Of a DNA stretch of 64,000 bases, positions 35,638 through 44,967 are shown piece by piece. Origin of the DNA: Clostridia bacterium (GTDB taxonomy: Bacteria; Bacillota; Clostridia; TANB77; UBA1234); contig JAFTQC010000054.1 in NCBI GenBank assembly GCA_017462965.1, positions 1 to 64,000 of the forward strand, read 5' to 3'. Each line of letters starts with the position of its first letter. The first letter of the stretch is position 1. The notes under the pieces were generated by a model, which saw only the letters and a program-made list of their open reading frames with translations, was not told the DNA's origin and searched no databases. Position numbers and translations under genes: made by a program.

Positions 35638-36117
35638 CTATTTTATCCAAGAAACAGATAGTTTGTTTTTTATATCTTCTTTCATGACTTCATTTGTTAT
35701 TTCATAATTGAAGGGTGCAACAAGAAAAATCGCATTTGATATTTTTTGCATATTTCCATCTAATGCATAAGCAGCTCCACTTACGAAATCAATTATTCTT
35801 CTAGCAACATCTTTATTAACATACTCCAGATTAAGAATTACAGATTTCTTCTCTTTCAAGTGTTCACAAATCTCTTCTGATTGTTCAAAAGTACTTGGTT
35901 GTGATATAACAACTTTCACTTGTTGCATACCAGGCATACCAACAACTTTATTTTTCTTTACAGCAAAAACAGGACTTGTTGTAGTATTTGTTGCTTCTTT
36001 ATCTTCTAAATATGATATATTTGATGCTGTCTCTGGATCATCAAAATCATAACGATCTTCATCTTCTGGATCTACACCGATCATTTCCCAAAACTTATTC
36101 ATGAATTTATTTCCCAC
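35638..36117 (-). CDS. sepF: cell division protein SepF
   Basis: Membrane-bound FtsZ anchor and septum organiser. About 159 aa from a GTG at 36117, which has GGGAGG seven bases upstream; a later ATG at 36102 is possible. The N-terminal amphipathic segment NKFWEMIGVD is followed by an acidic linker. The DUF552 domain (about 75-155) has VVISQPSTFEQSEEICEHL and FVSGAAYALDGNMQKI. In operon with divIVA. Confidence 0.95.
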   Translation of the reverse strand: MGNKFMNKFWEMIGVDPEDEDRYDFDDPETASNISYLEDKEATNTTTSPVFAVKKNKVVGMPGMQQVKVVISQPSTFEQSEEICEHLKEKKSVILNLEYVNKDVARRIIDFVSGAAYALDGNMQKISNAIFLVAPFNYEITNEVMKEDIKNKLSVSWIK

Positions 36118-36251
36118 AAGAATACCTCCCTCAAAACATAACTTTTCATCATTTGTATACACATATTTTATTTATATAAATACTGGATGTCAAACGAATT
36201 ATATAATTGTAACTTTCTTTTAATATCACTGTAACTTTTTTGTAACATTAA

Positions 36252-37574
36252 CTAAATACTCTCTTCTCTTTCAGTCTTTTCATCAATCATAATAGCTTCA
36301 TCATACATTTTTATAGTTTTTCTATTTTCAATCAATTCAGTACTTACACCCATTTCAATAAGCTCTGAATCTTTATAATTATCTATAATAACAAACTCAT
36401 CAGTCTCTTTAAGAATTTTTACAAAAACATTCTCTTCACTGTAAGCTTTCTTTATGGTAACTGTCGGAATTTTTATAGACTCTGTTGCTATTTCTGTAGA
36501 CTCTTCACCATCACCTGAAACTACGACATTTACATCAGTTTCGAAAAGTACTTCTTTATTTACCTTCAATCCAGAAGAACGCCACCAAACAACATCCAAA
36601 CTTATTTTTCTGTACTTTGTAAGTTCTTCTACATTCGAATTAATTTTAAAAACTAACAACGTTTTATCATCTTCATTTGATATATATTCCACAGTAGCTG
36701 GAACTAGCGTATCCTCATCATTTGGAAATCTCAAATAAACAGTATCATTTAATTTGGTTTTCTTGGCCTCTTCAGACATCATTGGAATCGCTACATAACA
36801 AACAAAATTATCAATTATCTTTACATTTTTTGTATCAGAAGGAATTATTTGGTCTAATGAAATTTTTAATTCAGCTAATTTATCTATTGTCAGTAAAGAA
36901 ATACTATCATACGTTAAAATATTTTCAAATCCATCAACTCTATATGACACAAGCCCAGCTTTCGGAGAAATTAATGATTTTTCTGCATCATTAAGCTCTT
37001 TTTCATATTTTGTTCTTTCTTCAATCAACATTTTTAATTCAGAACCAGCAGGACTAAGTTCGCCAACAATTTTCGCTTTCTTATTAATCTTGTCATTTAA
37101 AGTCTTTTTACTTTGCTTTATTTCATCAAGACTCATACTATTCTTCACTTTAGTATATATGCTTGTCTCAATCTCCGTTTCTAAAGCCTTCACATCATTT
37201 GAAAAAATGGTCTGCTGACTCTCTTTAGCAACTTCAATCCTATCATCTAATTTTTTTATTTTCTCGATCAATTGTTCCTCAGACTTTGAAACATATTTTA
37301 TTATTGGTGCACCTTTTGAAACCCTTGTTGCGTCTTCAACTTCAGCTTTAACAATGCCATCATATGAAGAAATATCAATCAATTCTTCATTTCTAATTAT
37401 ATAACCGGTGACCTCCTCATAATTAATAAGTTCACCTTTTTTTATCAAAACAGTATTTATCGGCTTTTCAAAAAACCTTACTATTTGTACCACAAAGAAA
37501 ACCGTTATGAATACAAGAACAGTTATCACAAATATTAAAAAATTTTGATTTATTTTTCTCTTTTGTTTTGCCAT
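36252..37574 (-). CDS. HlyD-like membrane protein upstream of sepF
   Basis: 440 aa. One N-terminal membrane helix (about 12-32), then a lipoyl/barrel-sandwich-like region (about 40-90 and 200-240), a coiled coil (about 95-200) and a beta-rich C-terminus, the layout of membrane-fusion proteins. It ends in an acidic tail. No transporter gene is adjacent. Its place between miaA and sepF suggests a division or envelope role; this is inferred from position. Confidence 0.8.
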   Translation of the reverse strand: MAKQKRKINQNFLIFVITVLVFITVFFVVQIVRFFEKPINTVLIKKGELINYEEVTGYIIRNEELIDISSYDGIVKAEVEDATRVSKGAPIIKYVSKSEEQLIEKIKKLDDRIEVAKESQQTIFSNDVKALETEIETSIYTKVKNSMSLDEIKQSKKTLNDKINKKAKIVGELSPAGSELKMLIEERTKYEKELNDAEKSLISPKAGLVSYRVDGFENILTYDSISLLTIDKLAELKISLDQIIPSDTKNVKIIDNFVCYVAIPMMSEEAKKTKLNDTVYLRFPNDEDTLVPATVEYISNEDDKTLLVFKINSNVEELTKYRKISLDVVWWRSSGLKVNKEVLFETDVNVVVSGDGEESTEIATESIKIPTVTIKKAYSEENVFVKILKETDEFVIIDNYKDSELIEMGVSTELIENRKTIKMYDEAIMIDEKTEREESI

Positions 37575-37594
37575 AGGTTTTCCTCCAAAAATTT

Positions 37595-38500
37595 TTATAT
37601 AGCAATTTCTTCTAATATTTTTTCAACAATTTCATTTAAACCAAACCACTTTATTTTTTCTTCTCTTCTAAACCACGTCAATTGTCTTTTGGCATATCTT
37701 CTCGTTTCCATTTTCAACTTATCTACCATTTCATCATAAGAAACTTTTCCATCTATGTATTCAATAACCTCTTTATACCCAAGACCTTGAATTGCAGTTG
37801 AAGAAATTTTATACTTTGTTTTCACATTACGAACTTCATCTAAAAGTCCCTCTTCAAACATCTTATCCACTCTTACATTAATTCTATTATACAATTCCTC
37901 ACGAGGCGTTTCTATACCATAAACCTTGTAATCGTATTTAACCTCTTTTCTTGATTCTTTATCAAGCTCAGTCTTCGTTTTACCAGTTAACTTATATATT
38001 TCAAGTGCTCGTATAACTCTTCTTACATTATTAACTTCAATTGCATCAGCAGCATCCGGATCAACTTTCTTTAGCAAATCATGGATATACTCTGAACCTT
38101 TTTCTTCCGCCATTTTTGTCATTTCATCACGATATTCAAAATCTTCCCCAACTTCAGCAAATTCAATTCCGTTTATTAACGTACTAACATAAAGCCCTGT
38201 TCCTCCAACAATTATAGGAGTTTTTCCTTTGGCTAAAATCTCTTCAATTGCCTTTTCAGCAAATTCTTTATATTTCGTAACATTAAAAGTTTCATCAGGA
38301 GATACCACATCAATTAAATAATGTGGTATCCCTTCCATTTCTTCAATTGTTGGCTTTGCTGTACCTATCGTCATCTCTTTATATATCTGCATCGAATCAG
38401 CAGATATGATTTCTCCGCCAATTTGTTTCGCAAGCTTTATTGATGCCGACGTTTTGCCTGATGCAGTTGGTCCTACGATTACTATAACTTTAGGTTTCAA
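37595..38500 (-). CDS. miaA: tRNA dimethylallyltransferase MiaA
   Basis: Adds a dimethylallyl group to A37 of tRNAs reading UNN codons. 301 aa. P-loop GPTASGKTSASIKLA at about 8-22, then SADSMQIYKEMTIGTAKP, IVGGTGLY and a C-terminal RRYAKRQLTWFRR. A TTG start at 38500 is six bases after GGAGG. It follows mutL by three bases, in the conserved mutS-mutL-miaA order. Confidence 0.97.
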   Translation of the reverse strand: MKPKVIVIVGPTASGKTSASIKLAKQIGGEIISADSMQIYKEMTIGTAKPTIEEMEGIPHYLIDVVSPDETFNVTKYKEFAEKAIEEILAKGKTPIIVGGTGLYVSTLINGIEFAEVGEDFEYRDEMTKMAEEKGSEYIHDLLKKVDPDAADAIEVNNVRRVIRALEIYKLTGKTKTELDKESRKEVKYDYKVYGIETPREELYNRINVRVDKMFEEGLLDEVRNVKTKYKISSTAIQGLGYKEVIEYIDGKVSYDEMVDKLKMETRRYAKRQLTWFRREEKIKWFGLNEIVEKILEEIAI

Positions 38501-38503
38501 AAC

Positions 38504-40702
38504 TTACCTCCTATTAAACTTCTTTTCAATCTCTGTTTTTGTTAATCTCATAGCAGTTGGTCTTCCATGAGGACAAGTAAATGGATTTTCCAAAAGCATT
38601 AATTGATCTAAAAGTCCTCTTATTTCTCTTTCTTCTAGTTTCATGTTAGCTTTTACTGCAGCTTTACATGCAACCGTCGATATGAATTTTTCTTCAATAT
38701 CTTGAGCATTCGTTCTATTTGTTATATCAATTCCATCTAATATATCCATAAACAAATCTTTCGTATTCATCTCAAAACATATTACAGGAACGCCATTTAT
38801 TTTTATTGTATTATCCCCAAACTCCTCAATTGCAAATCCTGCTTGTTCAAAAAGACTCACATGATCACGAATCATATGCATATCTTTTCTCGAAACCTCT
38901 AAAATATCTGGCAATAAAAGCATTTGAGTTTCTTTTCCACCAGCACGATAAAAATTTTCTTTTACCTTTTCATATAAAACCCTTTCATGAGCTGCATGTT
39001 GGTCTAAAATATACACATCATCATCTATTTCTAAAAGTATATATGTATTAAATGCAACACCTAGAATTTTATATTCTGGAATCGGTGCTTTTTCACTTTC
39101 TGTTTGTTCAAAGAAATTCGAAATCTCTTCTTCAACCTTGTCATATGTAACCATGCCTCTCACATTTAGCTCATCTATCTCGTTTATATCACTTATAGAT
39201 GTTACATTATTAGTAACTTGATTTTCTACAGGCATTTCTGTAGTATACTCTTGCTTTGTTATTTGCAAATTTGCAAGATCTGTATCTCCTATATCTACAG
39301 CTTCAGCAAGTGGTTTCATAGAAGATGTTGGTTCTATTTCAGCATTAAGTTTCTTTATTATTGAATCATTTGCTTTATTACTTTTCGAAACCTCGATTAC
39401 ATACTCATTTTGACTTAATGTTGTTTCTCTAAGATTTGCTCCATTTCTATTTTCTTGTCTTCCTTTAAATAAATCAAATAATGTCTTTTTTGTTTCCTTT
39501 TTCACAGTGTCAGAAGCGCTCATATCATTAAATTTATAAATATTACTATTAGCATCGTTTGCACTTGCACTATTGAAACCTGCTACTTTAGGAAATTCTG
39601 AAACATTGTTAGTCGATGTTGTATTTGCATCAGCTTTAAATTCAATTTTTGAAACTACAGCTTCTGTTTGCATACTATTATCTTCTTCAGAAATCGTTTC
39701 TGTTTTTATTAAGTCAACACCTAAAAGAGTATTTTTTATTGCATAATGAATTGCTTTAAAAACTTTTCCTTCTTCAGAAAATCTAACTTCAAGTTTTGCA
39801 GGATGCACATTAACATCTACTAACTCAGGAGGCATTTTTATATTCAATATGCAAAAACCAAATTTACCATGAGGAATCATTGTTCTATAAGCCTCATCTG
39901 CAGCTGCTGTTAAGGTTTTGTCTTTTATAAATCTTCCATTTACGTAAAACATTTGGTTAGCTCTATTTGAACGCGCAATTTCAGGTTTTCCAACAACACC
40001 TGTAACATTTATACCTTCATATTCAAACGCAACATCTGCCAAATTTTGCGCTATATCTTTACCAAACACATTATAAACAACATCCGTCATATTGCCATTT
40101 CCACTTGTTTGTAAAACTTCCTTTTTATTATTTATTAGTTTAAAAGCAACCGATGGATTTATCAACGCAATTCTTTCAACAGCCGTTTCAATATATCCGC
40201 CTTCAGTAAAATCCTTTTTAAGGAACTTATATCTAACTGGCGTATTATAGAAAAGTTCACGAATAGTTATAGTTGTACCAAAAGGTGCACCACATTCTTC
40301 TTTCGAAATAATATTTCCACCTTCAACAATAATTTTCGTACCCATTTCTTCATCCTTAGTTCTTGTAACCAATTCAACCTTCGCAATTGCCGCTATACTT
40401 GCCAAGGCCTCACCTCTGAACCCCATTGTTGAAACTCTAATTAAATCATCCGCTTTTCTAATCTTACTAGTAGCATGTCTCTCAAAAGCTATCTCAACAT
40501 CATCTCTTGCAATACCCTTACCATTATCAGTTATTCTTATATATGTAATACCACCATTCTGCACTTCTATCGAAACAGAAGTTGCACCTGCATCAAGTGA
40601 ATTCTCAACCAACTCTTTTACAACATTAGCTGGTCTTTCAATAACTTCACCTGCTGCAATTTGATTTATTGTAAGTTCATCTAATAGAACAATATTTCCC
40701 AT
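38504..40702 (-). CDS. mutL: DNA mismatch repair protein MutL
   Basis: GHKL-ATPase and endonuclease of mismatch repair. 732 aa. N-terminal ATPase motifs are ELVENSLDAGA, DNGKGI and STMGFRGEALASI. A variable linker (about 330-540) follows. The C-terminal dimerisation and nuclease domain has the metal motif DQHAAHERVLYE and the later CPHGRPT. The nuclease motif shows it belongs to the nicking MutL type found in bacteria lacking MutH. Confidence 0.97.
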   Translation of the reverse strand: MGNIVLLDELTINQIAAGEVIERPANVVKELVENSLDAGATSVSIEVQNGGITYIRITDNGKGIARDDVEIAFERHATSKIRKADDLIRVSTMGFRGEALASIAAIAKVELVTRTKDEEMGTKIIVEGGNIISKEECGAPFGTTITIRELFYNTPVRYKFLKKDFTEGGYIETAVERIALINPSVAFKLINNKKEVLQTSGNGNMTDVVYNVFGKDIAQNLADVAFEYEGINVTGVVGKPEIARSNRANQMFYVNGRFIKDKTLTAAADEAYRTMIPHGKFGFCILNIKMPPELVDVNVHPAKLEVRFSEEGKVFKAIHYAIKNTLLGVDLIKTETISEEDNSMQTEAVVSKIEFKADANTTSTNNVSEFPKVAGFNSASANDANSNIYKFNDMSASDTVKKETKKTLFDLFKGRQENRNGANLRETTLSQNEYVIEVSKSNKANDSIIKKLNAEIEPTSSMKPLAEAVDIGDTDLANLQITKQEYTTEMPVENQVTNNVTSISDINEIDELNVRGMVTYDKVEEEISNFFEQTESEKAPIPEYKILGVAFNTYILLEIDDDVYILDQHAAHERVLYEKVKENFYRAGGKETQMLLLPDILEVSRKDMHMIRDHVSLFEQAGFAIEEFGDNTIKINGVPVICFEMNTKDLFMDILDGIDITNRTNAQDIEEKFISTVACKAAVKANMKLEEREIRGLLDQLMLLENPFTCPHGRPTAMRLTKTEIEKKFNRR

Positions 40703-40729
40703 AATTATTCTCCCCCAATTCTTCCTTTT

Positions 40730-41560
40730 TTAAAGATATTCCTTCATCATTTCATGTAATCTTTCTAGTTGTTCTAACACTTCTGCCTTTGCGACTGGAT
40801 CAATTTTATCTCCGCTTACAATTACACAAGGTTCTTGTAATGGTCGTTCTACAAAAGGTCCGTATTCTAATGTAACCGTCTCTATTGTAGGATATTTTTT
40901 CAATGCCATTCTTACAAATTCATAATCCTCTTCATGCATTTTAGAATGATTTGGTGTTATTGTTCCATCTAGTTGTAACATGCAGCCTGCTAAATGCATT
41001 TCAACAAGTCTATGCATCGGAAGTCTCGAAACATATTCGTCGAATGGAATTTCAAGAACTTCCGCAGCAGCTCTTGCATGTCCTATATCAAATAAGAAAC
41101 CTGTATCAGCTTCTTCTACAACTCTTGTTATAAATTCAGGATTAGACATAAAATGATTTTTTGGTCTCTTTCGAGGTGCAGGAACATTTTCAAGAATTAC
41201 TCTCATTCCAAATAACTCTTTTATTTGTTTTACATTATCAATTATTGTTTGTAAAACTTCTTCCTCAGTTCTAGGGTCGTCTTCTTCCCTGCAAATATGA
41301 GCTGAAACATATGGAGTTTTTCCTCTTTTAAAATAATCTTTTTGTAATTCAAAATCTCTGTTTTCCATGAAATCTACATTTCCTATATTTGAAAACTTCC
41401 CAATTATTCCATGAAACATAACATCTCTTTTCGATATGCACCAATCAAATGGAGTTAAATCCCCGTCTATGCTAAATAATTTAATGTAATCAACGTAATC
41501 AATTTTGCCTTCATCAAACAATTCTCTAAGTTCCATCAAGTAATTAACACAAAGTTTCAT
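40730..41560 (-). CDS. DUF692-like TIM-barrel metalloenzyme
   Basis: 276 aa. The features match the DUF692/xylose-isomerase-like barrel: YVSAHICRE (His), ILENVPAPR (Glu), GFLFDIGHARAAAEV (Asp, His), VEMHLAGCM (His) and a late TLEYGP (Glu). DUF692 enzymes use iron clusters to modify peptides, or have unknown roles. No precursor peptide is obvious nearby. It sits between mutS and mutL with short spacing (23 and 27 bases), which is an unusual place for it. The precise family is likely; the reaction is unknown. Confidence 0.7.
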   Translation of the reverse strand: MKLCVNYLMELRELFDEGKIDYVDYIKLFSIDGDLTPFDWCISKRDVMFHGIIGKFSNIGNVDFMENRDFELQKDYFKRGKTPYVSAHICREEDDPRTEEEVLQTIIDNVKQIKELFGMRVILENVPAPRKRPKNHFMSNPEFITRVVEEADTGFLFDIGHARAAAEVLEIPFDEYVSRLPMHRLVEMHLAGCMLQLDGTITPNHSKMHEEDYEFVRMALKKYPTIETVTLEYGPFVERPLQEPCVIVSGDKIDPVAKAEVLEQLERLHEMMKEYL

Positions 41561-41583
41561 TCTTATCCTCCGTATCTAAAATT

Positions 41584-44154
41584 TTATAATTTCATTTTCA
41601 ATTTCATAAGCGTATTAAGAGCCTCAATTGGCGTAAGCTCATTTACATTTATCTTATCGATTTCACTCGCAATCTCTCCAAGTTTATAATTGAACAAATC
41701 AAATTGACTTTGCATTGCATAAGCTTTTTTAGGTTCTTTTTCTGCTTTGTTATTAACAAAATTATTTTCTTTCAATGTCTTCATTATTTCATTTGCACGA
41801 TGTGTAACATTATTAGGTATTCCTGCAAGCTTTGCGACATGAACACCATAACTTTCATCAGCACCACCACGAATTATTTTTCTAAGGAAAATAACATCTT
41901 CGCCTTTTTCTTTTACTGCAATACAGTAATTCTTCACACCATCTATTTTTGTCTCAAGTTCAGTAAGTTCATGATAGTGTGTAGCAAATAAAGTTCTTGC
42001 ACCAATTTTTTCTTTGTCTGCAATATGTTCGACAACAGCCCACGCTATTGATAAACCATCAAAAGTAGAAGTTCCTCTTCCGATTTCATCAAGTATCAAT
42101 AAGCTTTTTCTCGTTGCATTCGAAATAATGTTAGCAACTTCATTCATTTCAACCATAAACGTTGATTGTCCCGATGCTAAATCGTCAGACGCACCAACTC
42201 TTGTAAAGATTCTATCAACTATGCCAATCTTCGCATAATCAGCTGGAACAAAGCTTCCTATTTGAGCCATAAGAGATATAAGCGCAACTTGTCTCATATA
42301 AGTCGACTTACCAGCCATATTAGGTCCTGTAATAATATTAACTCTATCTTCTCTTTGATTCAAAGTTGTATCATTTGGAACAAACATTCCAGTTGGAATC
42401 AATGCTTCAACAACCGGATGTCTTCCTTCTTTTATTATAATGTCATCAGATTCATCAACTTCGGGCTTTTTATAATTATTCTTTTCAGCAACCTCAGCAA
42501 GTGAACACAAAACATCAATACTTGCAACCGCATTACTTGATTGTTGTAATCTCTTTATTTGAAGTGAAATTTCATCTCTTATCTTAACAAAAATTTCATA
42601 CTCCAAATTTATAACTTTATCTTCCGCACCAAGAATTGTGCTTTCGATTTCTTTTAACTCATTAGTTATATATCTTTCACCATTTGTTAATGTTTGCTTT
42701 CTAATATATCTATCAGGAACCAGAGAAACATTTGATTTAGAAACTTCAATATAGTATCCAAACACCTTATTAAATCCAACTTTCAAATTTTTAATTCCTG
42801 TCTCTTCTCTTTCCTTAGCTTCTAAAGAAACAACCCAACTCTTTCCTTCTGTTGAAGCCATTCTAAGACGCTTAACTTCCTCGTCATATTCTGGTTTGAT
42901 TATCCCACCTTCTTTTACGCTAACAGGTGGTTCTTCAACAATTGCAGCTTCAATTAAACTTGCAACATCCTCGAGTTCATCTAAACTTTCATACATTTCC
43001 TTCAATAATTTTGAAGTAGATGAAGCTAAAACTTTTTTAAGCAAAGGTAACTGTACAAGCGAATGTTTAAGTGCAATCAAGTCTTTTGCATTAACCGTTC
43101 CATACGCCACTTTACCAGTAAGTCTTTCGATATCGTAAACTTTCTTTAAAACATCGATAAGTTCTCCTCTTTTCATACTTGAAGATTTTAATTCTTCAAC
43201 ACCATCAAGTCTTAACTCAATCTCACCAATATCAGTAAGCGGTTTTTCAATCCAACGTCTTAATAGCCTTCCACCCATTGAAGTTGAAGTCTTATCAAGA
43301 ACCCAAAGCAAACTACCTTTTTTACTTCTATCTCTAATAGTTTCTGTAAGCTCAAGATTTCTTCTAGCAATAGAATCAAGCACCATATATTTAGTAGTTG
43401 TATAATACTCAATATTAGAAATATGCTTCATATCAATTTTTTGTGTTTCTTTAATATATGCAAAAAGTAATTTTGAAGCCTCTCTCGCATAAGGCATTTT
43501 TTCCAAACTTTCATAACCAGCGATATGTAAATCTTCTATAACACCAGAAGTCATCGTAACATATGTTTTAATCTTTTCAGAAATTTCTTTAATTTCATTT
43601 GGATTTACAAACAAATCCTCATTTACAACAATTTCAGCAGGATTAAATCTAACAAGTTCATTCACAAGCTTAGAAAAATTATTACCTTCAACAATTTCCG
43701 TAGTACAAAATTCACCTGTAGATACATCAGAATAAGCCAAACCATAATAAGTTCCAAGCTTATAAATTGCAGCAATATAATTGTTCTTCTTCTCGTCCAA
43801 AATATTAGATTCAATAACCGTACCTGGAGTTATAACTCTGACAACATCTCTTTTTACAATTCCTTTAGCTGTCGCAGGATCTTCCATTTGCTCACAAATA
43901 GCAACTTTATGCCCGTTCGTAACAAGTTTGGCAATATAATTTTGAACGCTATGATGTGGAACTCCACACATAGGAGCTCTTTCTTCTAAACCGCAATCCT
44001 TTCCAGTAAGAGTGATTTCTAATTCTTTAGACGCAGTGATAGCATCATCAAAAAACATCTCGTAAAAATCACCCAATCTATATAAAAGCAAACAATCTTT
44101 ATAATCATTTTTTACATCCATATATTGTCTCATCATCGGTGTCAAACATTCCAT
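41584..44154 (-). CDS. mutS: DNA mismatch repair protein MutS
   Basis: Mismatch sensor. 856 aa from the ATG at 44154. The N-terminal mismatch-binding motif is GDFYEMFFDDA. The C-terminal ATPase has Walker A NIITGPNMAGKSTYMRQ, then STFMVEMNEVANII, LILDEIGRGTSTFDG and LFATHYHELTEL. Complete for the family. It heads the mutS-DUF692-mutL-miaA operon. Confidence 0.97.
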   Translation of the reverse strand: MECLTPMMRQYMDVKNDYKDCLLLYRLGDFYEMFFDDAITASKELEITLTGKDCGLEERAPMCGVPHHSVQNYIAKLVTNGHKVAICEQMEDPATAKGIVKRDVVRVITPGTVIESNILDEKKNNYIAAIYKLGTYYGLAYSDVSTGEFCTTEIVEGNNFSKLVNELVRFNPAEIVVNEDLFVNPNEIKEISEKIKTYVTMTSGVIEDLHIAGYESLEKMPYAREASKLLFAYIKETQKIDMKHISNIEYYTTTKYMVLDSIARRNLELTETIRDRSKKGSLLWVLDKTSTSMGGRLLRRWIEKPLTDIGEIELRLDGVEELKSSSMKRGELIDVLKKVYDIERLTGKVAYGTVNAKDLIALKHSLVQLPLLKKVLASSTSKLLKEMYESLDELEDVASLIEAAIVEEPPVSVKEGGIIKPEYDEEVKRLRMASTEGKSWVVSLEAKEREETGIKNLKVGFNKVFGYYIEVSKSNVSLVPDRYIRKQTLTNGERYITNELKEIESTILGAEDKVINLEYEIFVKIRDEISLQIKRLQQSSNAVASIDVLCSLAEVAEKNNYKKPEVDESDDIIIKEGRHPVVEALIPTGMFVPNDTTLNQREDRVNIITGPNMAGKSTYMRQVALISLMAQIGSFVPADYAKIGIVDRIFTRVGASDDLASGQSTFMVEMNEVANIISNATRKSLLILDEIGRGTSTFDGLSIAWAVVEHIADKEKIGARTLFATHYHELTELETKIDGVKNYCIAVKEKGEDVIFLRKIIRGGADESYGVHVAKLAGIPNNVTHRANEIMKTLKENNFVNNKAEKEPKKAYAMQSQFDLFNYKLGEIASEIDKINVNELTPIEALNTLMKLKMKL

Positions 44155-44234
44155 TTTCTCACATCCCCTTCTAGCAAATTTTATCATTTGCATAGCTATT
44201 TTGCAAGCTTTTGAAATGTAGAAAAAGAACGCAA

Positions 44235-44269
44235 AAGTGGTGCCCTTACAACTTGTAAGAGCACCACTT
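44235..44269 (-). terminator. terminator of the 108-aa cassette gene
   Basis: AAGTGGTGC (44235-44243) pairs with GCACCACTT (44261-44269), with an inner CTTACA/TGTAAG stem. It lies three bases after the stop codon; a short T run follows on the minus strand. Confidence 0.88.
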
Positions 44270-44271
44270 GT

Positions 44272-44598
44272 TCAGATTTGAATCTCATCTTCCAGAATCG
44301 TGACAGACGAATTTTCATATTCTCTGATCATGATTTTGTCTCCATCGAGCCACATCGTCGTATGTTTCGGGAGAACATCTTCACAGACACCGCATTCAGC
44401 AGCCAGGCAACGGAGCATCGGATCAGGTTCGTCCTTAACCATCAGGGTAAAGGCTTTTTTGCCGACAAGACCTCTCTTAATCAGCTTTTCAAGCCGAGAT
44501 TCAAACTCAGGAATCATAGCATGGTCCAGACGTTCATCTTTGCAACTTCTCAGTTTGTCTCCCCACCACTTCGCTGCCATTTCGCAATAGAGCTTCAT
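44272..44598 (-). CDS. uncharacterised 108-aa protein, GC-richer cassette
   Basis: I do not recognise a family. The N-terminus is helical and basic (MAAKWWGDKLRSCKDERLD); the middle carries CLAAECGVCED with three cysteines; the C-terminus is beta-like and acidic. No membrane segment. The row at 44401 has 30 G/C of 60, far above mutS. It starts at an ATG with TAGGAGGT upstream and has its own promoter and terminator, like the two cassettes at 16-17.7 kb. Confidence 0.75.
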   Translation of the reverse strand: MKLYCEMAAKWWGDKLRSCKDERLDHAMIPEFESRLEKLIKRGLVGKKAFTLMVKDEPDPMLRCLAAECGVCEDVLPKHTTMWLDGDKIMIREYENSSVTILEDEIQI

Positions 44599-44659
44599 GC
44601 TTACAGTTACCTCCTAAAAATATTTAGAAAATTTGTACAGCAACCTTGCGTACTTAAAC

Positions 44660-44688
44660 ATTATACCACAAATTTACATAATATTCAA
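44660..44688 (-). promoter_or_regulatory. promoter of the 108-aa cassette gene
   Basis: On the minus strand TTGAAT (44683-44688), 17 bases, then TATAAT (44660-44665). Confidence 0.8.
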
Positions 44689-44701
44689 TATGAAAATAAA
44701 A

Positions 44702-44954
44702 TTTGGGACAGTTCCTTTTTCGGCCCCGGGGACGGGGCTTTTTGAAAGAGTGAGAGCGTCATCAACGGGGACAGCCCTTTTTGAGAGAGCGTGTCATCAA
44801 CGGGGACAGCCCTTTTTGATAAATGTAAACATTAATAAAATTGCAAATTATTTTTACTTATTTATCAAAAAGGGCTGTCCCCGTTGATGACACGCTCTCT
44901 CAAAAAGGGCTGTCCCCGTTGATGACGCTCTCACTCTCTCAAAAAGCCCCGTCC
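44702..44954. repeat. GGGAC-family palindrome (copy 11), 94-bp arms with internal duplication
   Basis: Arms 44730-44823 and 44861-44954 pair over 94 bases with one mismatch; the loop is 37 bases. Each arm holds two copies of the unit TCATCAACGGGGACAGCCC-TTTTTGA, separated by GAGAGCG words. GGACGGGGCTTTTTGA lies at the outer end. Extra GGGACAGTTCC and CCCCGGGG words precede the left arm. It fills the 369-base gap between the cassette gene and the 417-aa gene, ending 14 bases from that gene's stop. Confidence 0.95.
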
Positions 44955-44967
44955 TAAATTTATAACT

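Noticed and set aside
44278-44745. Open frame on the plus strand opposite the 108-aa gene
   Set aside because: It runs through that gene's promoter and into the repeat element; the minus-strand gene has promoter, ribosome-binding site and terminator.
44730-44954. Possible CRISPR array in the repeated units
   Set aside because: Only two direct units per arm in inverted arrangement, no unique spacers and no cas genes.
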